Origin: Nocardioides zeae
GTDB taxonomy: Bacteria > Actinomycetota > Actinomycetes > Propionibacteriales > Nocardioidaceae
DNA: 64,000 nucleotides
Assembly (NCBI RefSeq): GCF_010686755.1
Contig: NZ_JAAGXA010000006.1
Location: 1 to 64,000, forward strand
Direction: 5' to 3'
The translations under genes and the position numbers were made by a program. Shown piece by piece: positions 44,428 to 51,635 of the stretch; positions within the stretch are counted from its first letter, which is position 1, and every line of letters starts with the position of its first letter. The notes under the pieces are model-generated. The model saw nothing but the letters and a program-made list of their open reading frames with translations. It was not told the origin of the DNA and made no database searches.

Positions 44428-44763
44428 TCAGCGTGCCGCGCGCTTGCCTCCGGTCGGGCGGGGCGGCTGGTCGGTGGGCGAGCCGTTCGCCCCGGCCAGC
44501 AGGCGCAGGGCGCTCCCGCCGAGCAGCAGTCCGATGAAGAGGCACGCGATCGCGCCCAGGCAGGCGAGGGCGAGCAGGAGCCAGGCGACGCCGCTGCCGT
44601 CGTCGCGCGCGGCGCGGCCGAGGTCGATCGCCATCCACACGAGGTAGCCCCACGCGACGACCGTCACGGTGATGCCGAGGGCGTGGAGGGCCAGGGTGCG
44701 GCCGGATCCGCGGGCGCGGGTCGGCTCGCTCGAACGGTCTCCTGCGCGCTTCCCCCCGGCCAC
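44428..44763 (-). CDS. small membrane protein of unknown function
   Basis: A 111-residue protein with two hydrophobic helices (LALHALGITVTVVAWGYLVWMAI and VAWLLLALACLGAIACLFIGLLLGG) flanked by basic tails. The GTG at 44763 was chosen as the shortest start keeping both helices; the frame is open to 44892, but that would overlap the NrdR-box region. No family recognised. Confidence 0.55.
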   Translation of the reverse strand: MAGGKRAGDRSSEPTRARGSGRTLALHALGITVTVVAWGYLVWMAIDLGRAARDDGSGVAWLLLALACLGAIACLFIGLLLGGSALRLLAGANGSPTDQPPRPTGGKRAAR

Positions 44764-44887
44764 CGTCCCATCATGACGGATGGGCGCGCGACACGCCGTC
44801 GAACGGCTCTGACCTGCGCGTTCCGCGACTTCCTCGGAGGTCGTCCGGGGGCACTTGCACGGCTTGGGGTCGACGCGTACGGTTACC

Positions 44888-44934
44888 CCCACATCTAGTA
44901 CTTACACGGATGTAGTTATCCACATCTAGTTCAC
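44888..44934 (+). promoter_or_regulatory. probable paired NrdR boxes
   Basis: Two copies of CCACATCTAGT (starting at 44889 and 44920) are spaced 31 bp apart, three helical turns, with a related ACGGATGTAGT between them. NrdR boxes come in pairs with this spacing and similar AT-rich cores. They precede nrdR by about 100 bp, fitting autoregulation of nrdR-nrdJ in response to dATP/ATP. Confidence 0.65.
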
Positions 44935-45037
44935 AGATCGCTTGCAGATACCCACACCCGACGCCTGGTTCATCCACAGGCGAGGTCGTTTCATCCACAT
45001 CTGCGTCCACATCCCAGGTCCGAGGAGGAGTCGCGTC

Positions 45038-45595
45038 GTGCACTGCCCGTTCTGCCGCAACAGCGACACGAAGGTCCTCGACTCCCGGGTCGCGGAGGAC
45101 GGCGCGTCGATCCGACGTCGTCGGTCCTGCCTCGCGTGCGAGCAGCGGTTCACGACGGTCGAGCTCATGCAGCTGTCGGTGCTCAAGCGGTCGGGTGCGA
45201 GCGAGCCCTTCAACCGTGCGAAGGCGATCGCCGGAGTGCGGAAGGCCTGCAAGGGCCGCCCGGTGAGCGACGACGACCTCGCCTGCCTGGGCCAGGCCGT
45301 CGAGGACACGTTGCGTGCCTCCGGCTCGGCCGAGATCAAGGCGCACGACGTGGGCCTCGCGATCCTCGGCCCGCTGCGGCAGCTCGACGAGGTGGCCTAC
45401 CTGCGCTTCGCGAGCGTCTACCGCTCCTTCGAGTCCGCCGCCGACTTCGAGGCGGAGATCGGCCTGCTGCGGCTCGACCGGGCGGAGGCCGCGGCCGCCG
45501 CCGGCGAGGCCGGAGACGGTCCCGGCGGGGATCCCAGAACTGTCAGTGCCGTCGGCAACGCTGGACAGCGGCCGGCGCCCGCCACGAGCGGCTGA
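45038..45595 (+). CDS. nrdR: transcriptional regulator NrdR
   Basis: A repressor of ribonucleotide reductase genes, 185 residues. The zinc ribbon cysteines are Cys3, Cys6, Cys31 and Cys34, followed by the ATP-cone domain ([23 protein letters not shown]) that senses ATP versus dATP. The GTG at 45038 has an AGGAGG site and starts exactly at the conserved VHCPFC. A long acidic/Ala-Gly tail of about 35 residues is unusual. It precedes its main target nrdJ. Confidence 0.95.
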   Translation: MHCPFCRNSDTKVLDSRVAEDGASIRRRRSCLACEQRFTTVELMQLSVLKRSGASEPFNRAKAIAGVRKACKGRPVSDDDLACLGQAVEDTLRASGSAEIKAHDVGLAILGPLRQLDEVAYLRFASVYRSFESAADFEAEIGLLRLDRAEAAAAAGEAGDGPGGDPRTVSAVGNAGQRPAPATSG

Positions 45596-45603
45596 CCACC
45601 AGC

Positions 45604-45639
45604 TGCCCGGCACGTCGTGGGGAAGCGGCGTGCCGGGCA
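45604..45639 (+). terminator. hairpin between nrdR and nrdJ
   Basis: A perfect 11-bp stem (TGCCCGGCACG with CGTGCCGGGCA) and a 14-base loop lie just after the nrdR stop, in the 214-bp gap before nrdJ. It could terminate or attenuate read-through, implying that nrdJ also has its own promoter in the rest of the gap. I see no cobalamin-riboswitch signature there. Confidence 0.55.
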
Positions 45640-45809
45640 CACCATCGTTCGTCGGCCCAGCGTCGACATCCGCACGCACCACAGCACGCAGACCAGCAAT
45701 ACATGTCGCCGCGAGGGCGTTGTACGGGGGAGTCCCCGGCCCTCGTGCGCGACCAGCACGACCGAACGACAGCCAGTAGTGACCCAGCAGCGACGATCGA
45801 GGAGATTTC

Positions 45810-48719
45810 ATGACGGAGACGGTGAGCGGCCCGGGCGCAGCAGGCGCTGAGGGTCGTTCGGGCGCGGCCGGCCTCACCCTGACCCCGGTGTTCAGCACCC
45901 CGGGTGTGCACCCCTACGACGAGATCACCTGGGAGCGTCGCGACGTCGTCCAGACGAACTGGAAGACGGGCGCCACCGTCTTCGAGCAGCGCGGCGTCGA
46001 GTTCCCCGACTTCTGGTCCGTCAACGCCTCGACCATCGTCACGTCGAAGTACTTCCGCGGTGCCCTCGGCACCGACGCGCGGGAGTGGAGCCTCAAGCAG
46101 CTCGTCGACCGCGTCGTGAAGACGTACGTCGCGGCCGGCGTCGAGCACGGCTACTTCGCCGACGAGGCGGCGGCCCAGGTCTTCGAGCACGAGCTCACCT
46201 GGCTGCTGGTCCACCAGTACTTCTCGTTCAACTCGCCCGTGTGGTTCAACGTGGGCACCTCGAGCCCCCAGCAGGTCTCCGCCTGCTTCATCCTGTCGGT
46301 CGACGACTCGATGGACTCGATCCTGAACTGGTACAAGGAGGAGGGCTTCATCTTCAAGGGCGGCTCCGGTGCCGGCCTGAACCTCTCCCGCATCCGCTCC
46401 AGCAAGGAGCTGCTCTCCTCGGGCGGCACCGCGAGCGGCCCCGTCTCCTTCATGCGCGGCGCCGACGCGTCCGCGGGCACCATCAAGTCGGGCGGCGCCA
46501 CGCGTCGCGCGGCCAAGATGGTCGTGCTCGACGTCGACCACCCCGACATCGAGGAGTTCGTCGCGACGAAGGCGCGCGAGGAGGACAAGATCCGTGCCCT
46601 CCGTGACGCCGGGTTCGACATGGACCTGGGCGGCGAGGACATCACCTCGGTGCAGTACCAGAACGCCAACAACTCGGTCCGCGTCTCCGACGAGTTCATG
46701 CGCGCCGTCGAGGACGGCACGGAGTTCGGTCTCCGCGCCCGTCAGACCGGCGAGGTCATCGAGACGGTCGACGCCCGCGAGCTCTTCCACAAGATCGCGA
46801 AGGCGGCGTGGGAGTGCGCCGACCCGGGTCTGCAGTACGACGACACGATCAACGACTGGCACACCAACCCCGAGACGGGTCGCATCACCGCGTCCAACCC
46901 CTGCTCGGAGTACATGTCGCTCGACAACTCGTCGTGCAACCTGGCGTCGCTCAACCTGCTGAAGTTCCTCAAGGACGACGACACCTTCGACGCCGACCTG
47001 TTCGCCAAGGCCGTCGAGATCATCATCACCGCGATGGACATCTCGATCTGCTTCGCGGACTTCCCGACGGAGCCCATCGGCGAGACGACGCGCAACTACC
47101 GCCAGCTCGGCATCGGGTACGCCAACCTCGGCGCGCTGCTGATGGCCATGGGCCTCGGCTACGACTCCGACGGTGGCCGCGCGATGGCCGGCACCATCAC
47201 CTCGCTGATGACCGGCACCTCCTACCGCCGCTCGGCCGAGCTCGCCGCGATCGTGGGTCCCTACAACGGCTACGCCCGCAACGCCGAGGCGCACCAGCGC
47301 GTCATGCGCAAGCACCAGGCCGCCAACGACGCCGTGCGCACGCTGCACAGCAACGACACGGCCGTGCACCGCCTCGCCACCAAGGAGTGGGCGCAGGTCG
47401 TCGAGCTGGGCAAGGTCAACGGCTTCCGCAACGCGCAGGCCTCCGTGCTCGCGCCGACCGGCACCATCGGCTTCATGATGGACTGCGACACCACCGGCAT
47501 CGAGCCCGACTTCTCGCTCGTGAAGTTCAAGAAGCTCGTCGGCGGCGGCTCGATGCAAATCGTCAACCAGACGATTCCGCGCGCGCTGAAGAAGCTCGGC
47601 TACCAGCCGGAGCAGGTCGAGGCGATCGTCGACTACATCGCCGAGCACGGCCACGTCATCGACGCCCCGGGCCTGCGCCAGGAGCACTACGAGGTGTTCG
47701 ACACCGCGATGGGTGCCCGCTCGCTGAAGCCGATGGGCCACGTCCGCATGATGGCCGCGGCGCAGCCGTTCCTCTCGGGCGCGATCAGCAAGACGGTCAA
47801 CCTGCCCGAGTCGGCCACGGTCGAGGAGATCGAGGACGTCTACCTGCAGTCGTGGAAGCTGGGCCTCAAGGCCACGGCGATCTACCGCGACAACTGCAAG
47901 GTCGGCCAGCCCCTCTCCGACGGCGGCGGCAAGGCGAAGAAGGACGCGGCGGACGCCGCCGAGGCTGCCGAGGCTGCCGAGGTCGTGGAGAAGGTCGTCG
48001 AGAAGATCGTCTACGCCCCGACCCGCAAGCGCCTGCCGAAGTCGCGCGTCTCCCGCACGACGTCGTTCACGGTCGGCGGTGCCGAGGGCTACATGACCTC
48101 CGGTGCCCACGACGACGGCGAGCTCGGCGAGATCTTCCTCAAGCTCGGCAAGCAGGGCTCGACCCTGGCCGGTGTGATGGACGCGTTCTCGATCGCGGTC
48201 TCCATCGGTCTGCAGTACGGCGTGCCGCTCGAGACCTACGTCTCGAAGTTCACCAACCTGCGCTTCGAGCCGGCCGGTCTGACCGACGACCCGGACGTCC
48301 GGATGAGCCAGTCGATCATGGACTACATCTTCCGTCGCCTGGCGCTGGACTACCTGCCGTTCGACGAGCGGGCGGGCCTCGGCATCTACTCCGCCGAGGA
48401 GCGCCAGCGTCACCTGGAGACGGGCTCCTACGAGCCGGTCGAGGAGACGGGCTCGGCGGCCGAGCTGCTCGAGGCGCCGACCGTGGAGATCACGCCGCTG
48501 CCCGAGGCCACGGTCGTGACGGCCGAGGAGAAGGCCGCGTCCGCCGAGGCCGGCGCCAAGCCCGCCCCGAAGGAGGCCCACACCTCCGCGGAGCTGCTCG
48601 AGAAGATCACGGGCACGGCGGTCGACAGCCCGCTCTGCTTCACCTGCGGCACCAAGATGCGCCCGGCTGGTTCGTGCTACGTCTGCGAGGGCTGCGGCTC
48701 GACCAGCGGTTGCAGCTGA
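45810..48719 (+). CDS. nrdJ: vitamin B12-dependent (class II) ribonucleotide reductase
   Basis: It reduces ribonucleotides to deoxyribonucleotides using adenosylcobalamin, with or without oxygen. It has 969 residues. The catalytic segment NPCSEYMSLDNSSCNLASL contains Cys365 and the neighbouring glutamate, and FKGGSGAGLNLS and NSPVWFNVG are typical of the family. The C-terminus carries a zinc-type cysteine array (CFTCGTKMRPAGSCYVCEGC) and a final cysteine-containing tail that re-reduces the active site. The ATG follows a GAGGAG site. Codon use is strongly biased, as for a highly expressed gene. Confidence 0.96.
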   Translation: MTETVSGPGAAGAEGRSGAAGLTLTPVFSTPGVHPYDEITWERRDVVQTNWKTGATVFEQRGVEFPDFWSVNASTIVTSKYFRGALGTDAREWSLKQLVDRVVKTYVAAGVEHGYFADEAAAQVFEHELTWLLVHQYFSFNSPVWFNVGTSSPQQVSACFILSVDDSMDSILNWYKEEGFIFKGGSGAGLNLSRIRSSKELLSSGGTASGPVSFMRGADASAGTIKSGGATRRAAKMVVLDVDHPDIEEFVATKAREEDKIRALRDAGFDMDLGGEDITSVQYQNANNSVRVSDEFMRAVEDGTEFGLRARQTGEVIETVDARELFHKIAKAAWECADPGLQYDDTINDWHTNPETGRITASNPCSEYMSLDNSSCNLASLNLLKFLKDDDTFDADLFAKAVEIIITAMDISICFADFPTEPIGETTRNYRQLGIGYANLGALLMAMGLGYDSDGGRAMAGTITSLMTGTSYRRSAELAAIVGPYNGYARNAEAHQRVMRKHQAANDAVRTLHSNDTAVHRLATKEWAQVVELGKVNGFRNAQASVLAPTGTIGFMMDCDTTGIEPDFSLVKFKKLVGGGSMQIVNQTIPRALKKLGYQPEQVEAIVDYIAEHGHVIDAPGLRQEHYEVFDTAMGARSLKPMGHVRMMAAAQPFLSGAISKTVNLPESATVEEIEDVYLQSWKLGLKATAIYRDNCKVGQPLSDGGGKAKKDAADAAEAAEAAEVVEKVVEKIVYAPTRKRLPKSRVSRTTSFTVGGAEGYMTSGAHDDGELGEIFLKLGKQGSTLAGVMDAFSIAVSIGLQYGVPLETYVSKFTNLRFEPAGLTDDPDVRMSQSIMDYIFRRLALDYLPFDERAGLGIYSAEERQRHLETGSYEPVEETGSAAELLEAPTVEITPLPEATVVTAEEKAASAEAGAKPAPKEAHTSAELLEKITGTAVDSPLCFTCGTKMRPAGSCYVCEGCGSTSGCS

Positions 48720-48846
48720 CTGTGATGTTGCCCGGTTCGTCACAAGAAGTTGCCTTGTCTGGCAGCGGTTGCCCTGGTGGCAAACCGCATCATCATCGAG
48801 TTGATGGGGACATCTGTTAGTTGAGGATGACGATCGAACAATGCCA

Positions 48847-48877
48847 GCCCGGCTCCCCCAACATGGGGGAGTCGGGC
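48847..48877 (+). terminator. hairpin terminator downstream of nrdJ
   Basis: A 13-bp stem with one mismatch (GCCCGGCTCCCCC with GGGGGAGTCGGGC) around a five-base loop, 128 bp past the nrdJ stop. No T-run. Confidence 0.65.
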
Positions 48878-49041
48878 CGGTGCTGTCTCCGGAAGGTCCG
48901 GGGCGCGCCTGCGTGTTTGCCGAGTGTCCCCAGGCACGGTGACCACCGCGGCCGGCGGCTACGCCCGCACCCTCGGTGCCGGCATGTTGTCGGCGCTACA
49001 TGATCCACTGAACGCGGGCAGAAGAAGCCCAGACAAAAAGC

Positions 49042-49071
49042 AAGGACCCGGCCTTGCCGGGCCGGGTCCTT
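49042..49071. terminator. hairpin at the left edge of the CBASS locus
   Basis: A perfect 12-bp stem (AAGGACCCGGCC with GGCCGGGTCCTT) and six-base loop. It is preceded by an A-run (ACAAAAAG) and followed by TT, so it could terminate in either direction. Genes beyond it on the right are of the CBASS type. Confidence 0.75.
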
Positions 49072-49166
49072 GTGGCACAGACACAGATGGTCCATGCGGG
49101 TGTGCGTCCGTACTGAACCACCGTCCGTGCCGACTTGTCACGTCGCCACGGACGGAGGTGAGAAAG

Positions 49167-49310
49167 ATGGCTCGACGGAACACCCGTCAGACCGGAGCGA
49201 AGGCGGTCAAGGCCGCAGGCAAGGTGCTCAGCAACCCCAAGAGCAGCAAGACCGCGAAGACCGCGGCCGCCAGCGCCCTGTCCCAGAGTCCCAAGCGCGG
49301 CAAGAAGTAG
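49167..49310 (+). CDS. small basic protein preceding the CBASS genes
   Basis: A 47-residue protein (MARRNTRQTGAKAVKAAGK...) made of Lys, Ala, Ser and Arg, with the pattern VLSNPKSSKTAKTAAASALSQ. It strongly resembles small hypothetical proteins of the 'SKTAKSAAGSALSQ' type that I recall as widespread near accessory genes; this is memory, not a search. An ideal GGAGGTGAGAA ribosome site precedes the ATG, so it is very likely translated. It ends 55 bp before the HNH-SAVED gene and could be the first cistron of the defence operon. Confidence 0.7.
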   Translation: MARRNTRQTGAKAVKAAGKVLSNPKSSKTAKTAAASALSQSPKRGKK

Positions 49311-49365
49311 TCCGCCGCGCGTGGCCATCGCGTCGCCCTGAGCGACGTCTCATCAGGAGCAGTGC

Positions 49366-50652
49366 ATGACTGACTCAGCTACGACCCGACCCCTCAACCC
49401 GAGGCCGGCACCCATCGAGGACGCCGACCAGCCGGTCCGTGACACAACGATTCGCGGGACCATCAAGGAGACGGTGCGCTACGCCCTCTGGGGCAAGGGC
49501 GCCGGCCGTTGCACTATCTGCAACCACCGGCTGTTCGGCGAGGAGCACACCTACCTCCACTCCATCAACGCCGCGGAGGCGGCCCACATCCGCGGTGCGA
49601 CCGGCACCGCGGGGTCCCCGCGCGGCGTCATCCAGGGCGAGCCCGACGACCTAGACAGGGAGGCGGAGGAGAACCTCCTCCTTCTGTGTCACACCTGCCA
49701 CAAGATGATCGACGACAAGGCCCACGTCGCGTTCTTCACCGCACCCAAGCTGCGCGAGCTCAAGGCACGGCACGAGTCGCGAGTCGAACGTGTCACAGAG
49801 GACGGAGGCCTCACCCGAACGGCCGTCATCCGGGTCGGCTCGGACGTACGCGGGTCGTTCTCGATGGCGTCGCGGCGAGAGGTCGCCGACACGGTGATTG
49901 CTCACGACTACCTGGGGCTCGTCGACAGTCAGCGCAGCGGCCAGTTCGTGTGCGAACTCTCTGGCGAGGCCATCGATGACGGGTACTGGGACATGGCCGG
50001 CAGCATGATCCGTCGCACGCTCTCACAGGTTCGCCAGGCCGTGGCCGATGATGAGATTACGCACATCTCGGTGTTCGCGATCGCGCCTATCCCGGCCCTC
50101 GTCCTCCTGGGCGCGGAGCTCGACGACAAGGTCGATACCCGGCTGTGGCAGAAGCACCGTGGCGCCGGGTGGTCCTACCCGTCCCAAGGTTCGCCGGTGA
50201 GCTTCGCCCTCGAGCGGTCGAGCCAGGCGTCGAGGGACGAGGGGCGGGACGCCACGGACGTGGTCCTGATCTGCTCACTCAGCGCCGAGGTGGACACGGC
50301 CCGTCTGCCGACCGACCTGGCCGACGTCCCGGTGTTCACGCTTCGTCCTGACGGGATCACGCCGACGCCGACGCTGCTTGAGCACGAGGACACCCTCATG
50401 GCCTTCGGCAAGTCGTTCCGCGACATGCTCGGTGCAGCGGAACAGGCGTATCCGGGTGCGGGGCGCTGGCACCTGATCGGTGCCCTGCCGGTTGCGGCGG
50501 CCGTCGAGGCTGGGCGTGCGTTCATGAGAGAAACCCAGCCACCGGTCGCGGTGTACCAACGCACCGTCGACGGCGCCTACGAGGCAGTCCTGCTCATCAA
50601 CCAGCAGGGCCGCGACACCTCGGCCAACGATCCGAAGGCGAGCCGACCGTGA
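49366..50652 (+). CDS. cap5: CBASS effector: HNH endonuclease-SAVED protein (Cap5-type)
   Basis: A 428-residue two-domain effector. Residues about 40-125 form an HNH nuclease: Cys49-x2-Cys52, His74 in EAAHI, Asn103 in EENLLLLC, Cys108-x2-Cys111 and His112. Residues about 165-412 form a SAVED sensor domain, with the segments HISVFAIAPIPALVLLGAELDDK and HLIGALPVAAAVEAGRAF. In characterised Cap5 proteins the SAVED domain binds a cyclic dinucleotide, oligomerises and turns on indiscriminate DNA cleavage. Its stop overlaps the CD-NTase start (GTGA at 50649-50652), so effector and sensor are translationally coupled. All visible nuclease residues are intact. Confidence 0.88.
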   Translation: MTDSATTRPLNPRPAPIEDADQPVRDTTIRGTIKETVRYALWGKGAGRCTICNHRLFGEEHTYLHSINAAEAAHIRGATGTAGSPRGVIQGEPDDLDREAEENLLLLCHTCHKMIDDKAHVAFFTAPKLRELKARHESRVERVTEDGGLTRTAVIRVGSDVRGSFSMASRREVADTVIAHDYLGLVDSQRSGQFVCELSGEAIDDGYWDMAGSMIRRTLSQVRQAVADDEITHISVFAIAPIPALVLLGAELDDKVDTRLWQKHRGAGWSYPSQGSPVSFALERSSQASRDEGRDATDVVLICSLSAEVDTARLPTDLADVPVFTLRPDGITPTPTLLEHEDTLMAFGKSFRDMLGAAEQAYPGAGRWHLIGALPVAAAVEAGRAFMRETQPPVAVYQRTVDGAYEAVLLINQQGRDTSANDPKASRP

Positions 50653-51635
50653 AGCACATCGACCACTTCAACGTCCTGCTGCGCGACACCATCAACCTGA
50701 GCAAGTTCAACCTCGACGTCCTCGAGGACAAGGCAGATGAGGTGTTCGCCGCCCTCCATGACGACGAGCTGAGCGGCGACGACGTTCTCAGCATGAAGCG
50801 GCAGGGGTCCTGGGCGCAACGCACCATCATCACGCCGCAGCCAGGCAAGGACTTCGACGCCGACGTCATGGTGCGGCTGCGGTACAACCCCGACTGGGTC
50901 GACGACCCGCGCAAGTACTCCAACCTTGTCTACAACGCCATCGACGACAGCCCGGTCTTGAACTGGCGCGACTTCGAGCGCCACGCGCGGTGCGTCCGTG
51001 TCCACTACGACGGCATGCACGTCGACGTAGTGCCGTACGTGGTGTTCCCCGACGGCACCCAGCGCATCATCAACCGCGACAAGAACAAGTTCGAGATCAC
51101 CACTCCTGACGAGTTCACATCCTGGATGCAGGAGAAGGACCAGCTGGCCAACGGGAACCTCCGCAGGGCCATCCGCATCGTCAAGTACCTGCGTGATCAC
51201 AAGGGGTCGTTCACCGGCACGCCCTCGATCATCATCACGACGCTGCTCGGAAACCAGGTGACGCCAGCCGCGAAGCTGAACAACCCGGACGCGTTCAAGG
51301 ACGTCCCCACCACGCTCCTCACCCTCATCGCCGGTCTGAACGGGTGGCTCGCCGAGTACGACGGCGTCCCTCCGGTGAAGCCTTCCGGCACCGGTATCGA
51401 CTTCACGCACCGGTGGCAGCCGGAGTCGTTCTCGTACTTCAAGAAGCGCATCGCCGCGCACGGAGCGGAGATCGACGACGCGTTCCATGAGACCGACCAC
51501 GAAGACAGCGTGACGAAGTGGCAGGCGCTCTTCGGGGAAGGTTTCAAGGCGCCCAAGACCAGTGGGGGTGGGTCGGGGGGAGCTGCCGGGACCGGCGCAG
51601 CCACGACGTCCAGCCGTAACGGGCGGGCGGGGTGA
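50649..51635 (+). CDS. CBASS cyclic-oligonucleotide synthase (CD-NTase)
   Basis: A cGAS/DncV-like nucleotidyltransferase of 328 residues. The G-S motif is Gly53-Ser54 (RQGSWAQRT), the metal-binding pair is Asp70 and Asp72 (DFDADVMV), and the third acidic residue is Asp126 (MHVDVVPY). The helical C-terminal half ends about residue 300. A Gly/Ser/Ala-rich tail then runs to a terminal glycine (..RNGRAG), as expected for a CD-NTase that Cap2 joins to targets through its C-terminus. Pairing with an HNH-SAVED effector suggests a dinucleotide product such as a cGAMP isomer; the exact clade and product are not certain. Confidence 0.9.
   Translation: MKHIDHFNVLLRDTINLSKFNLDVLEDKADEVFAALHDDELSGDDVLSMKRQGSWAQRTIITPQPGKDFDADVMVRLRYNPDWVDDPRKYSNLVYNAIDDSPVLNWRDFERHARCVRVHYDGMHVDVVPYVVFPDGTQRIINRDKNKFEITTPDEFTSWMQEKDQLANGNLRRAIRIVKYLRDHKGSFTGTPSIIITTLLGNQVTPAAKLNNPDAFKDVPTTLLTLIAGLNGWLAEYDGVPPVKPSGTGIDFTHRWQPESFSYFKKRIAAHGAEIDDAFHETDHEDSVTKWQALFGEGFKAPKTSGGGSGGAAGTGAATTSSRNGRAG

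Larger units (their letters stand above)
48720..49166. other. gene-poor stretch between nrdJ and the CBASS locus
   Basis: 447 bp without a convincing gene. It contains two hairpins (48847-48877 and 49042-49071). Short frames exist but lack coding bias and ribosome sites. The promoter of the CBASS operon should lie between about 49075 and 49160. Confidence 0.6.

Noticed and set aside
44893..45037. Possible extended N-terminus of NrdR from an ATG at 44942
   Set aside because: The NrdR family begins at the zinc ribbon (VHCPFC), and an AGGAGG site lies directly before the GTG at 45038.
45640..45809. Cobalamin riboswitch before the B12-dependent nrdJ
   Set aside because: I see no B12-box-like conserved stretch. 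Class II nrdJ in actinobacteria is generally not the riboswitch-controlled enzyme.
45543..48743. Open frame of over 1000 codons antisense to nrdJ
   Set aside because: It mirrors the codon periodicity of nrdJ and has no recognisable domain. Such antisense frames are a normal result of high GC at third positions.
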